Part shown: positions 43,072 to 53,200 of the stretch, in pieces | How the letters are laid out: each line of letters begins with the position of its first letter | Position numbering within the stretch: the first letter of the stretch is position 1 | DNA from: Ostreococcus lucimarinus CCE9901 | Lineage: Eukaryota > Chlorophyta > Mamiellophyceae > Mamiellales > Bathycoccaceae | Reading direction: 5' to 3' | DNA length: 64,000 nucleotides | NCBI RefSeq assembly: GCF_000092065.1 | Contig: NC_009371.1 | Span: 62,001 to 126,000 of the forward strand | Notes under the pieces: generated by a model | Seen by the model: only the letters and a program-made list of their open reading frames with translations | Databases searched by the model: none | Told to the model about the DNA's origin: nothing | Translations under genes and position numbers: made by a program

Positions 43072-45618
43072 ATGTCGCCGCCCGACGCGCGCGCGGGCGC
43101 GCGCCTGCGCGTCGCCACCATGTTCACCGGCGCCGGCGCGATCGACTACGGGTGCGTCGCGCGCGACGCGCGACGGCGCGACGGCGCGGGAAACGCGCGA
43201 AACGCAAAACCGAACGCCGAACGAACGCGAACGACGACGACGACGGATTCGACGCGCGACGACGACGACGACGACGCGCGACGACGCGAGATCGGGACGA
43301 CAAGGGGAGGATGGCGCGCGAAGACGCGAAGGCGCGCGCGACGGGAGCCCCGGGAGGACGAACGCGCGACTGACGAGACGCGAATTCGGGACGCGCGCGC
43401 GACCAGGCTGACGCGGGCGGGGCACGAGGTGACGCTGCAGTGCGAACGCGACGAGCGCGCGCGGGCGGTGCTGGACGCGCGATTTCAGGGCGTGCGACGG
43501 GCGAGGGAAGCGAGCGAGATCGAGGCGCTGCCGAGGGACGTGGACGTGCTGGTGTGCGGATTGATGACGAGGGAGTACGAGGGGTCGTGGCGAGAGTCGT
43601 GGACGAGAGACGGCGCGGCGGGGGCGCTGAAACACGCGCTGAGGCTGGGGGCGAGCGCGCGCGTGCCGTGGTTGGTGATCGAAGCGAGAGGGAAGATATT
43701 AGATCGTGGAGTCGATGGGAGCGAGGCGCCGTTGATTCATGAGTTTGTGAGCGAGCTGGAGCGAGCGGGGTACGCGTGGGCGCATCGCACGGTGGCGGCG
43801 GCGGCGTTCGGGGTGCCGGATGTCGCCGCGCGGGTGTTGCTCGTCGCCAGTAGATGCGGGGATCCGAGAGATGTGTTATTGACAGAAGACGCGGGGGCGT
43901 TGAAAGTCGATGCGAGGGATCCCGCGGATGAGCACACGTTTGTGTTTAATCGGCACCCCGAACGAGGGTTGTGCGCGTACGCCGACGTGTGCGAAGGATT
44001 TCATCCCGAGCCTGAGGCGTGCATGCTCACCGCCGCGGGTGGTTTGATGCCGCTCACCGTGCATGACGCTGAAAGATTGCAAGGATTGCCTCCGGGATGG
44101 ACGATGACGACGAGACCGAGCGTTCAAGGAAGTCAAGGGGAGGAGCTCACGGCGCGTTGGGACGCTTTGGCGAAGACGTACGGATGCGTCCCAAGTTCAT
44201 ATTGGCTGGGAACTCGGTTAGCGGACCCGTATGCTTTGAAATTTTCTGCCGATGCGGTTCCATTTAGAGAGTCTGTGCCGCACGCTTGGCCGGGGGCGGC
44301 GTACAACGTTGGACACGGGCGTGCGAGCGCCTTGTGCTCGCCGTTTGTCCGTGAAATCACGGAGTTGCCGTGTCTCGGCACGTTTATTTCCACGTCCTTT
44401 TTCGAAGGCGGTCCGCTGGTGCCGAAAGAGACCGCCGTGGCGTGCGCGCGCGTGCTTAGAGAGTCTGGCTGGGAGGTCCCTCCCCAGCTAGAGGCTTTGG
44501 AAAACGGCGAGGGAGAGATCGCCGTCGTCGAGCCGCGGGTGAAGAACGAACAGGCGCCTGCGGTCGAGCCACTGACGATAGCGACTCCGGCGGCACGGGC
44601 GCAGACCTCTCGCTACGATGAGTTTGTTTCAGCGCCACCGGCTTTGGTCGAACGCACGTTGCCTTTGATAAAGACGAAGAGCGGACATTTAATCGTCGAC
44701 CAAGACGAGGTGAAACGTTCGTCCAATTTTCCCATCGACATCGAGGCGAAGCGGTACAAGAGAAGCATCACGCCATCGTCGGCGGATATCGAGCCTGGAT
44801 CGCCAGGATCAACTCCGGGAACCATGACGTTCATCGCCGGCGTCGGTTTAGCTGCGCCAAGACGAAACCAGCTCGTTTGGGCCAAGCTCCCAGGTCATCC
44901 ATTTTGGCCGGGATTGCGAGCGGATTTGGACAAGGACTTCATCCCAGCGGATGCTCTCGCGATGGCGAGAGAAAACGAAGTACTCGTCGTGTTCTTTGGA
45001 GAAAATTCATTCGGTTGGCTGCGGGCGGAGCATTGCTTAGATTTTACCGAGCACTACGCATCGAAGAGTCGGGATCCGGCGAGGAACAAGGCGCGCTTCC
45101 AAGCGGCGGTGAAGCAAGCGAACGAGGAGCTGCAAATACGAGAGACGTTGCACGAGCGCGATAGATTACGTAAAATGGCGACGCAAAGTACTGCGCATAA
45201 GTTCCGTTCGCGCGGTGGCTCACCCATGCCCGAATTGAAGGGTTGTACGTGCAAGTCGTGCACGAGCATCTCCGCCGACGGTTCGGAATCGCCCAAGTGC
45301 ATACGTGTAGAAGCCGCCGAGAAGGCTAGTCGAGGTCACACAGGCGCCAAGCTTACGATTCAAGGTAGAACTATCATCGGTAAGCAAATTTTGGTGTTTT
45401 GGCCTCTCGACCGAGCGTCATATCCGGGTAAAATAGTCGATTACGATCCCGTCGAGCTTAGACATTGCGTCGAGTATGCCGAAGACGGCGTTAAAGAATT
45501 CTTGTCGCTGTGGAAGGAAGATGTAACATTACCGCCGGGTGAAAGACTCGGCCCGACTCTTCCAGAAGCAGATGAAGCTGGTGCTGATTTGTTGCTGGGA
45601 CTCACGGCGAGAGGATAA
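43072..45618 (+). CDS. C5 DNA methyltransferase-like pseudoenzyme fused to PWWP and Tudor-like domains, two exons
   Basis: Exons are 43072-43151 and 43407-45618 (763 residues). The 255-nt intron is in frame, so it can be misread as coding. It begins GTGCGT, has CTGAC before the AG, and its removal gives IDYGLTRAGHEVTLQCERDE, the normal join of MTase motifs I and II. Motif I (MFTGAGAIDYG) and LTVHDAERLQGLPPG (motif IX region) are recognisable. Where PCQ is expected there is VCGLMTREY (residues about 77-85), ENV is EAR, and the QxRxR region is GVPDVAARV. Catalysis is therefore unlikely. A PWWP domain follows at about 510-560 (WAKLPGHPFWPG) and a Tudor-like domain at about 682-735 (GKQILVFWPLDRASYPGKIV). 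It is probably a chromatin reader. Confidence 0.82.
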   Translation: MSPPDARAGARLRVATMFTGAGAIDYGCVARDARRRDGAGNARNAKPNAERTRTTTTTDSTRDDDDDDARRREIGTTRGGWRAKTRRRARREPREDERATDETRIRDARATRLTRAGHEVTLQCERDERARAVLDARFQGVRRAREASEIEALPRDVDVLVCGLMTREYEGSWRESWTRDGAAGALKHALRLGASARVPWLVIEARGKILDRGVDGSEAPLIHEFVSELERAGYAWAHRTVAAAAFGVPDVAARVLLVASRCGDPRDVLLTEDAGALKVDARDPADEHTFVFNRHPERGLCAYADVCEGFHPEPEACMLTAAGGLMPLTVHDAERLQGLPPGWTMTTRPSVQGSQGEELTARWDALAKTYGCVPSSYWLGTRLADPYALKFSADAVPFRESVPHAWPGAAYNVGHGRASALCSPFVREITELPCLGTFISTSFFEGGPLVPKETAVACARVLRESGWEVPPQLEALENGEGEIAVVEPRVKNEQAPAVEPLTIATPAARAQTSRYDEFVSAPPALVERTLPLIKTKSGHLIVDQDEVKRSSNFPIDIEAKRYKRSITPSSADIEPGSPGSTPGTMTFIAGVGLAAPRRNQLVWAKLPGHPFWPGLRADLDKDFIPADALAMARENEVLVVFFGENSFGWLRAEHCLDFTEHYASKSRDPARNKARFQAAVKQANEELQIRETLHERDRLRKMATQSTAHKFRSRGGSPMPELKGCTCKSCTSISADGSESPKCIRVEAAEKASRGHTGAKLTIQGRTIIGKQILVFWPLDRASYPGKIVDYDPVELRHCVEYAEDGVKEFLSLWKEDVTLPPGERLGPTLPEADEAGADLLLGLTARG

Positions 45619-45702
45619 TGATATAGCCGCACGTCACGAACGATACGATCCGAAGATTTTTGTGATAACAAAGCCTGTCTGTACTAAAAGCTTACTTCGC
45701 CG

Positions 45703-47058
45703 CTAAGCTGACGCGGATTCGAAGGTATCGTATATCGAGTCGCTCGATTCGACGTGCTTGAGCGTTTCGTTTACTGTTGTGAAGTGCTCGATTTCGTCGC
45801 TCTGATCGAACGCGGCTGCGCGTTTGACGGAGCTCTCGCTCAATTCAAATGTGTCCAATCGAGAAAGAAACGACGGTGACAAAGAGGTATCGTTCGTCGA
45901 TGGCGACACGATATCATCGGAGACGTGATTCAAGTACGATCGCGTCGCCTTCTGTACGTCCGCTGTGGCTCGCGTCACGCGATCCATGGCATCTATCATC
46001 ACTTTGGCCATCGCGCGACCCTCCTCCGTGGAGACGTCGACAGAGTTGAAAGCCACCATGTTCTCGGGCCTGAGAATCGATGCATTCATAATTTCAGCCA
46101 TATTCTTGCGCATGTCAATAAGCTCGTCTTCGTACTCGCGCGTCACTCGCATTCGCTCCTCGTGCTCAGCCACGAGCTGCTCGCTCAAGTCCCGAATCTT
46201 TGTCTCGTACAAGCGCGTTGACCTCGGCGATGTTGCGCCGCGAAGTCGCTCGATTTCCCTTGCCCGCTCCTCGCTAATCTCATTGATCTTCTCTAATTCC
46301 CATCGAAGTTCTGTAATAGTTTCCCAATCATCGATCGTCATCGTCGCCGGCCGCCCGTCGATCGGCTCGTTCGACTTGCGCTTCTGCTTGGTTTCTCTCG
46401 CGTTTGGCTCGCGCTTCTGCTCAATTTCACTCGCGCTCGCCAAACTCGCTCGACTCGCCTTTCTGCTCGATTTCTTCGCCGCCGTCTCCATCTCCCGTTG
46501 CGCTAGTCGCACCGCGCGCGCGCGCGTCTCCTCGCTCTGACAATACGCCACCGCCCCGGGTCCCAACTTTCTCGCAAACGAAATCGCCGTCGCCGCGCCG
46601 CTCGCCGCATTCGCTCGCACTTCGCACGTCCAATACATCACCGCCAACGCATCAAACGTCGCCTGAAACTCCCCTCGCTCGACACCATCGACCGATATCG
46701 CATTTGCCGGCACCCGCTCTCTCGCTAAAATCCCTCGCAGCGTCTGAAACGGGTGTTTCATCGCCGCGGCGCCGCCGCGCGTCGACGCGCTCGTCCCCGC
46801 TCGCGACGTCCCCGTCAACGCCTCGAACGATTCCGGCCACGCGCGCGCGGCGCACGCCAACGCTCCGACACTACGTTTTAGATCACTCCACACCAGCGCG
46901 CTCGTATCGCTCTCGCCCCCACGCGTCGCGCGCACGGCGTCGACGCTTCGCCGCGCGAACTCGAGCAGTTCAGATTTCCCAACCTCAATCCCCGTCTCCG
47001 TCGTCCGCGCGCGCGTCGACGCGCTGTTCGACGCGCCGTTCGATGCGACGTCGCGCAT
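45703..47058 (-). CDS. Coiled-coil protein, unknown function
   Basis: The 451-residue protein has a globular-looking N-terminal part (FARRSVDAVRATRG, FQTLRGILARERVPA), a Lys/Ser-rich linker, and a coiled coil near 235-325 (ITELRWELEKINEISEERAR; KIRDLSEQLVAEHEERMR). The C-terminus is Ser/Thr/Asp-rich and may be a phosphorylated tail. No family is recognised; a cytoskeletal or nuclear scaffold is possible. Its start is 217 bp from the start of the megasynthase on the other strand, so the two may share a promoter region. Confidence 0.72.
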   Translation of the reverse strand: MRDVASNGASNSASTRARTTETGIEVGKSELLEFARRSVDAVRATRGGESDTSALVWSDLKRSVGALACAARAWPESFEALTGTSRAGTSASTRGGAAAMKHPFQTLRGILARERVPANAISVDGVERGEFQATFDALAVMYWTCEVRANAASGAATAISFARKLGPGAVAYCQSEETRARAVRLAQREMETAAKKSSRKASRASLASASEIEQKREPNARETKQKRKSNEPIDGRPATMTIDDWETITELRWELEKINEISEERAREIERLRGATSPRSTRLYETKIRDLSEQLVAEHEERMRVTREYEDELIDMRKNMAEIMNASILRPENMVAFNSVDVSTEEGRAMAKVMIDAMDRVTRATADVQKATRSYLNHVSDDIVSPSTNDTSLSPSFLSRLDTFELSESSVKRAAAFDQSDEIEHFTTVNETLKHVESSDSIYDTFESASA

Positions 47059-47275
47059 ACTTTCGATCCGCGCGCTTCGAGCGCCCGAAATCGCCGCGCG
47101 CGCGTCACCGAGTGCGGATTTAACCGGTTTTCGCTTGAAAAAGATGCCATCTAATCTCGGCGATCGCCATCACATCGCGACGTCGCTCGCGCGCGCGACG
47201 CCTGTCGCGCCCCCGCGCGTCGCGATCGCGAAGAAATCGTAAGTTCGCGCTCGTCGACGGTGAGATCGGGACGAC

Positions 47276-50200
47276 ATGGAGTACGTCGACGCGTCAACGC
47301 TGCGAAAACTGTCGACGTCGGGTGACATCATCATCGTCGACGCGAGCTGGGCGATCGCGAACGACGTCGAGCGCGCGCGCGCGGCGCACGAGAGCGAGCG
47401 CATCCCGAACGCGACGTTTTATGATCACGACGAGGTGTGCGACCTGTCGTCGCCGCTGCCGCAGGCGTTCCCGCCGCGGGAAGCGTTCGCGCGAGGCGTC
47501 GGCGGCGGACTCGGGGCGACGAAGACGCGAGACGTGGCGATATACGCGAAAAACGGCGCGTCTTGCGCGGCGGAGGCGTGTGCGTTCGCGTTCTTGGAAT
47601 ATGGACATCGAGGACGGGTGATGGTGCTCAAGGGAGGGATGGAGGCGTGGAAGGCGGAAGGCTACGAGACGGAGGTCGGGGCGGAGACGATGCGCGAGCG
47701 GGCGACGGTGGAGTACGACGAAGACGGATCGAACGGAACGCGCGAGGGGAAGAAATCGGGATTCGTCGACGCGAAAGATTTGTTGACGAACTTGAGCACG
47801 CAGCGGTTGCAAGTGCTGGATTGCCGACAGTCGGAGGTGTTCGCGGGAGGGGCGAGAGACGCGGCGTACGTTCGGATTCAGGATCGAGCGATTCAGTTCG
47901 AGGGCTTCCGCGAAGGGCACATTCCGGGGGCGAAGAATTTACCGTACACGCGGTTGTTCGACGTCGCGGACGAAAACTTGCGAGAAATATTCGAGGGCGC
48001 GGGGTTGGACCTGTCCATGCCCGTGGCCGTGGTCGGTTCGGGGGGCGTCGACGCGGCGCCGATGGTGGCGTCAGCGCTCACGCGCGCCGGGTGCGCCGAC
48101 GCCGTGGTGCTAAAGAACGGTATGTGTGCGTGGTGCACGGCGCAAGGGAGCTCGTATCCGATGTCCATCGCTAGCACTTCTCCGCACGCTTCGCACAACG
48201 AAAAGCGCCTGATCGTTTGGGCGGTGACTCGATCGCGCGGCACCGCGCTCGAACGCTCGTTCTCTATGCACTCCGAGGCGATGGTCATGCACGAGTTACT
48301 CACGGAGCCGTGCTTGAAGGAGAATAATCCGGAAAATTACGCCAAGATTGTCAGTGGACAATCTGAACATCATGTCGCGAGCAGTGGATGCAGCTATGCG
48401 ACGATGTTAGAGGTGATGACGGCGGATTACTCCGCGCAAGGACGTCCATTCTTCTTCTCCAAAGAGCTGTCGTGTTACTTTGACTTGAAGCAAATGAAGT
48501 CGAGCTGGTTAAAACGGTTCACGCACGTGGTGTTGATTCGACAACCGACGGAAACGATAGAGTCATTTTATCGCGTCTCCATTGAACACAAGGAAGGGAG
48601 CTGCTATTATGATCCATCTGAGGCTGGATTTGCGGAAGCTTTTGGTATCGTAAACGCGTTGAAGCGTATCAATGCCAAGGTTATGGTCGTCGACGCTGAC
48701 GCGGATTTGCTGTCGCGACCAGAGGAGACGCTCCAAGAGATGTGTTCGCTGGCAAACGTGAACTTTGAGAGTTCGATGTTGTCATGGAAGCCCGCAGAGT
48801 TGTCAACGTGGATCAAATTTCGCGGTTGGCACGACGATGCGGCGAGATCGAGCGAGTTCAAAGCTGTCGACAAGGCACCGATGCAAAACGTACCGCCGGA
48901 ACTCTGCGTCGATGCGGCGAAGCAACAACCGTATTACGACGCCATAGGGTGGGAGCGCAAAGAAACTTCCAAGCGTTGGCCGTTCTTACGCCAGCTCACG
49001 AATCCGACGCATCGGTTCTCCGTCGTCGTGTGCGCATCGGATGAAGGCGCTATGGATATGTTCCCTCGTCTTGCCGCCGCGCGTCTGAGCGGCGTCAACT
49101 TGTACGAGTTCAAGCCGAGCGAAGTTGATCAGGCGATGAATAAATGCCCGTATATTTTCGACGACCCGATCGTTCTAGTGGGCGCACACGGACCCACGCT
49201 GCACATGGCCGAGGCACTGCGCGAGCGTGCGCAGAAGGACGGAACTTTGTGCATCGTACGCATAGTTCTCGTCGACGCTTCGGCGCATCGCGTTCGACCC
49301 GAAGGATTCGAGCACAGCTGGGTCCCAGAAGATTCGCTCAAGGATCAAACCAGCATGGACGAAGTTTTACAGAGTATTTTAGTCGACATCGAAACGGCAC
49401 AAAGCAAAAGTGCGAAGGAGATGGCGGATGTGAACGCGTTAGCCTCGACGACGACGTCGGCGGCGACGCACTGGCGCTCGGGTTTGGCGACGGCGTTGCA
49501 AGACGCTCGCTCCGACAAACCTTGCGTTACAGATGCGACGAGTACGTACACGATGAAAGAAGTGTACTCGCGTGCGTATCACGTCGCAGATATGCTCACC
49601 GAACGCGGTGCGCTGAACTCTCGTGTGGGTTTGTTTGTGCAAGCCTCCGCGGCGTCGGTGTGGTGCGCCATGGGTTCACTCTTGTGTGAATCTGTGTTTT
49701 GCGAAATCCCCGCGTGGTATCGCGACACCGACCTCGAACGCGTGTTGCGTTTGAACGAGTCGAAAGTCATAATAACTTCTCGTGATCTCGTGCAGTTCGT
49801 ACCCACCGCGTACAGAGACTTGGTCGTGGTCGTCGAGGACATGGAGTACGACGTCGACTTGAGCGGCGAGCTTCATCCGGCGCTGACGCGTCCTGACACT
49901 CCCGATGCCCCCGGGTTCTCCGTACTCACCAGTGGCACTACTGGTGTGAGTAAAATTCTGTGCTGTCCACAATCCGCGCTGACGGACTCGCAATCGGTCA
50001 TTGGGCCACACATGCGTGGCGACGATGTCATGGGGAGCTTTTGGGTCTATTATTACTTCTTCATTCCGCTCCTCGCTGGTCGCACGCTGAGCGTCATCCC
50101 GAACGATTTCTTCCTCAAGCCCCGAGAGTTGATTTCGTATGTGCGAAGTCAAAAAATGACCATGCTTTACCTCAGTCCGAGTATCCTGGAGAGCTGTTTG

Positions 50201-53200
50201 TTGCACTGCACGCCGCAAGAGTTCTCCGAAGGGATGCAAGACGTGCACACAATTTTATTGACCGGTGAACGCGTGCGAAGAGAGACTCGTATGCTTCTCG
50301 CCGAGCGTCTCACCCGTACGCGTTTGATTGACGTGTACAGCACGAACGAAACGGGTGATTTGGCGATATCTGATTACGGTGGAGCGTTCTTCCTGCGTGA
50401 GGGCACGCAAGCGCGCGTGTTGACGGATGACGGCAAGCCAGCTGTTCGCGGCACCGTCGGCCAGCTTCACGTTAAAAAGAGTGGTTTGCTCGTTGGCTTC
50501 TACACGGATAACGGTTACGCGAAGATCGAAAGCGAGTGGTATCCAACTGGCGATCTCGTTCGTTGGTTAGGTCGCAACAGGTTGACTTTTGAATCTCGTC
50601 AAAAGTCGGCATACGTCAAGATTCGTGGCTTCAAGGTTTCGCCGGTCATGGTACAAGACGTCATGCTCAAGATGCCAGTGATTAAACAGGCCATCGTGAG
50701 CACGATCGGACAGTCTGACATTGACCAGCAACTCGTCGCTGCTATCTCCTTCAACAACGGTGCGCGAGCGAAGGAGAGCGAATTGCGGGCACACATGGCA
50801 GCGCACGTGCCGCACTACATGATTCCGTCGACGTTTTACGACCTCGGCAACAAAGTGTCCACAGCTACCTCTGGTAAAGTGGTCAAGCTTGATGTCGATA
50901 GGCTGGACAAAATCACCGATAGTAACGAAGTGCAACTGACTACAAAGCAAAATGAGGTCGTGGAGGTGTGGCGCCAAGTGTTAGATCAACCGGAGAAGAA
51001 CTTCGCGGCGACGGAGAGCTTTTTCGACTACGGCGGAAGCTTGAAATTTGTTGAGCTTGCGGCGGCACTTTCGAAGAAATGGGGGGTGAGTTTGACGGTT
51101 CCCGAAGTCATCGCCAAGCCGACGCTGGCTGAGATGGCCCTACTTATGGAAGATTATAAAAACGCCAAGTTTGAGCCCGAGGTCGAAGTCGCAAAGTATG
51201 ACTTTTCCGAGTTCAAGCGAGCGCCAAAGAAGAATACTGCGGCGGGCAAGAAGAATATTCTCCTTACCGGCGCTACTGGTTTTCTTGGTGCGTACTTGCT
51301 TCAAGAACTCGCCGCAAGCGATGAAATTGATCAGATTTACGCTATCGTGCGCGCAAAAGACAAGTTTGCGGCGCAAAATCGCGTGCTCGATGTCTTCCGT
51401 AAGCGCGGGCTCACGTTTACCGATCAAATAACGCAAAAGACAACGTTCATGTGTGGTGACATGTCAATGCCGTTGTACGACATACCCGAAGCCACGCTCG
51501 CGCCAGTTTTGGAAGTGATTGACGTTGTCATCAGCGGTGGCGCGGAAGTCAATATGGTGAAGTCTTATTCAGCGTTAGAAAAGGTAAACGTCGGAGGAAC
51601 GTTCAACGGGCTCGAGATCGCGTCGCGCGCCGGCGCTAGACACGTTCTCATTTCCACGCAGTATCCGCTTCCGGGTGAAGTTTCAACGGGATACCGACGA
51701 AGTAAAGAGGTCGCGGAGATGCTATGCGAGCGCGCGCAGAAAGAAGTTGGCGTTGAGTCGGCCGTTTTATTGTTTGGTGACATCGGTATTTCTCGTGCCG
51801 TCGGTTCGCTCGCGCCCGACGATGACTACATCGTCATCTTCCTCCGCGCCTGCCTCGCGACAGGTTTCTTCCCACGTACCGAGTGGGCTGTTAGTATCTT
51901 GTGCGTCGATGATTGCGTGAAGATGCTCACGTCAATCTCATTATCCGGCCAAGTCGATCGTTATGCGTTTGACGGCGTCGCGCGTGAAGTAAAGGGTAAA
52001 CTGATGCCGTTTTCTCAACTTTACGAATGGCTCTCCAAGGAGTACGCGTTGCAGCTGTGCAGCTACGATGGCTGGCTCAATGCAGTTAAGGCTGGCGCCG
52101 CCGAAGGCAACACGATCCTTCAGCGCGCGCTCCTGACGATTGATTCCATGGAAGTCGAACTCAGAGCGGAGGGTGAGCACTTCAACTCGCAGGCGGCGTC
52201 AGATGCGCTCTTCTCCGTGGACGAAGCGTGGGGTAAGAACCTCGTCGGTGCGCTAATTCTCGAACTCTACAGCGAACTTCAAAATGACGACAAAGACACC
52301 ACCATCGGCTTCGCCGCGTTGGCGCAAGGCGAAGATTTGGTTCCGTTCAAGTATCGCCTCCCAGACATGACCCCGACGTCTGTCGAGGTGAAGGTCGAGT
52401 ACTGCGGCTTGTGCGGAAGTGATGATCACTTGATCGTGGGTGACTATGGTGAATATGCGGTGTGGCCGCAAGTTTGCGGACACGAAGTCGTGGGTACGGT
52501 CACCCAAGTTGGCACGGCGGTGACGACGCTAAAAGCCGGTCAACGCGTTGGCGTCGGCTGGCAGAGCTCGTCTTGCCACGATTGCGAGTGGTGCGCGCGA
52601 GGCGATGAGCAGCTGTGCTCTAGTGTCGGTTGTACATGCTGCGAAGGTAACAAAGGTGGTTTCGCCGATCGCATGCGCTTAAACGACTCGCAATTCTGCT
52701 ACAAAATCCCAGACGCGCTGTCTTCCGCGGAAGTCGCGCCGTTGCTATGCGGTGGCCAAACCGTTTGGACGCCTTTGAACGAGCAAACGAAGTCTAGCGA
52801 TCGCGTCGGCATTCTCGGCCTCGGTGGACTCGGTCACATGGCCATCAAGTTCGCCAAGGCGCTCGGTCGAGAAGTCACCGCGATTTCGTCTTCGGCGTCG
52901 AAGCGCGCCGACGCCCTGTCGCACGGCGCGTCGCGCTTTTTGGTGCACACCAACCAAGAAGAGATGGATGCCGCCGCCTCATCGCTCGACTTCATCCTAG
53001 TCACCATCGCCACGAATAAAGAGGTGGACTTCGCGAAGTTTTTCCCCTTGTTACGCCCGCGTGGGACGATTTGTTTCGTCGGCATGTGCCCTCCCATCCA
53101 AGCCGACGTCTTCACTCTCGGCTTCACCATGAACAACATCACAACGAGTAACACCGGGGGCAAAAAGGACATGGTTCAAATGCTCGAATTCTGCGCCCGA

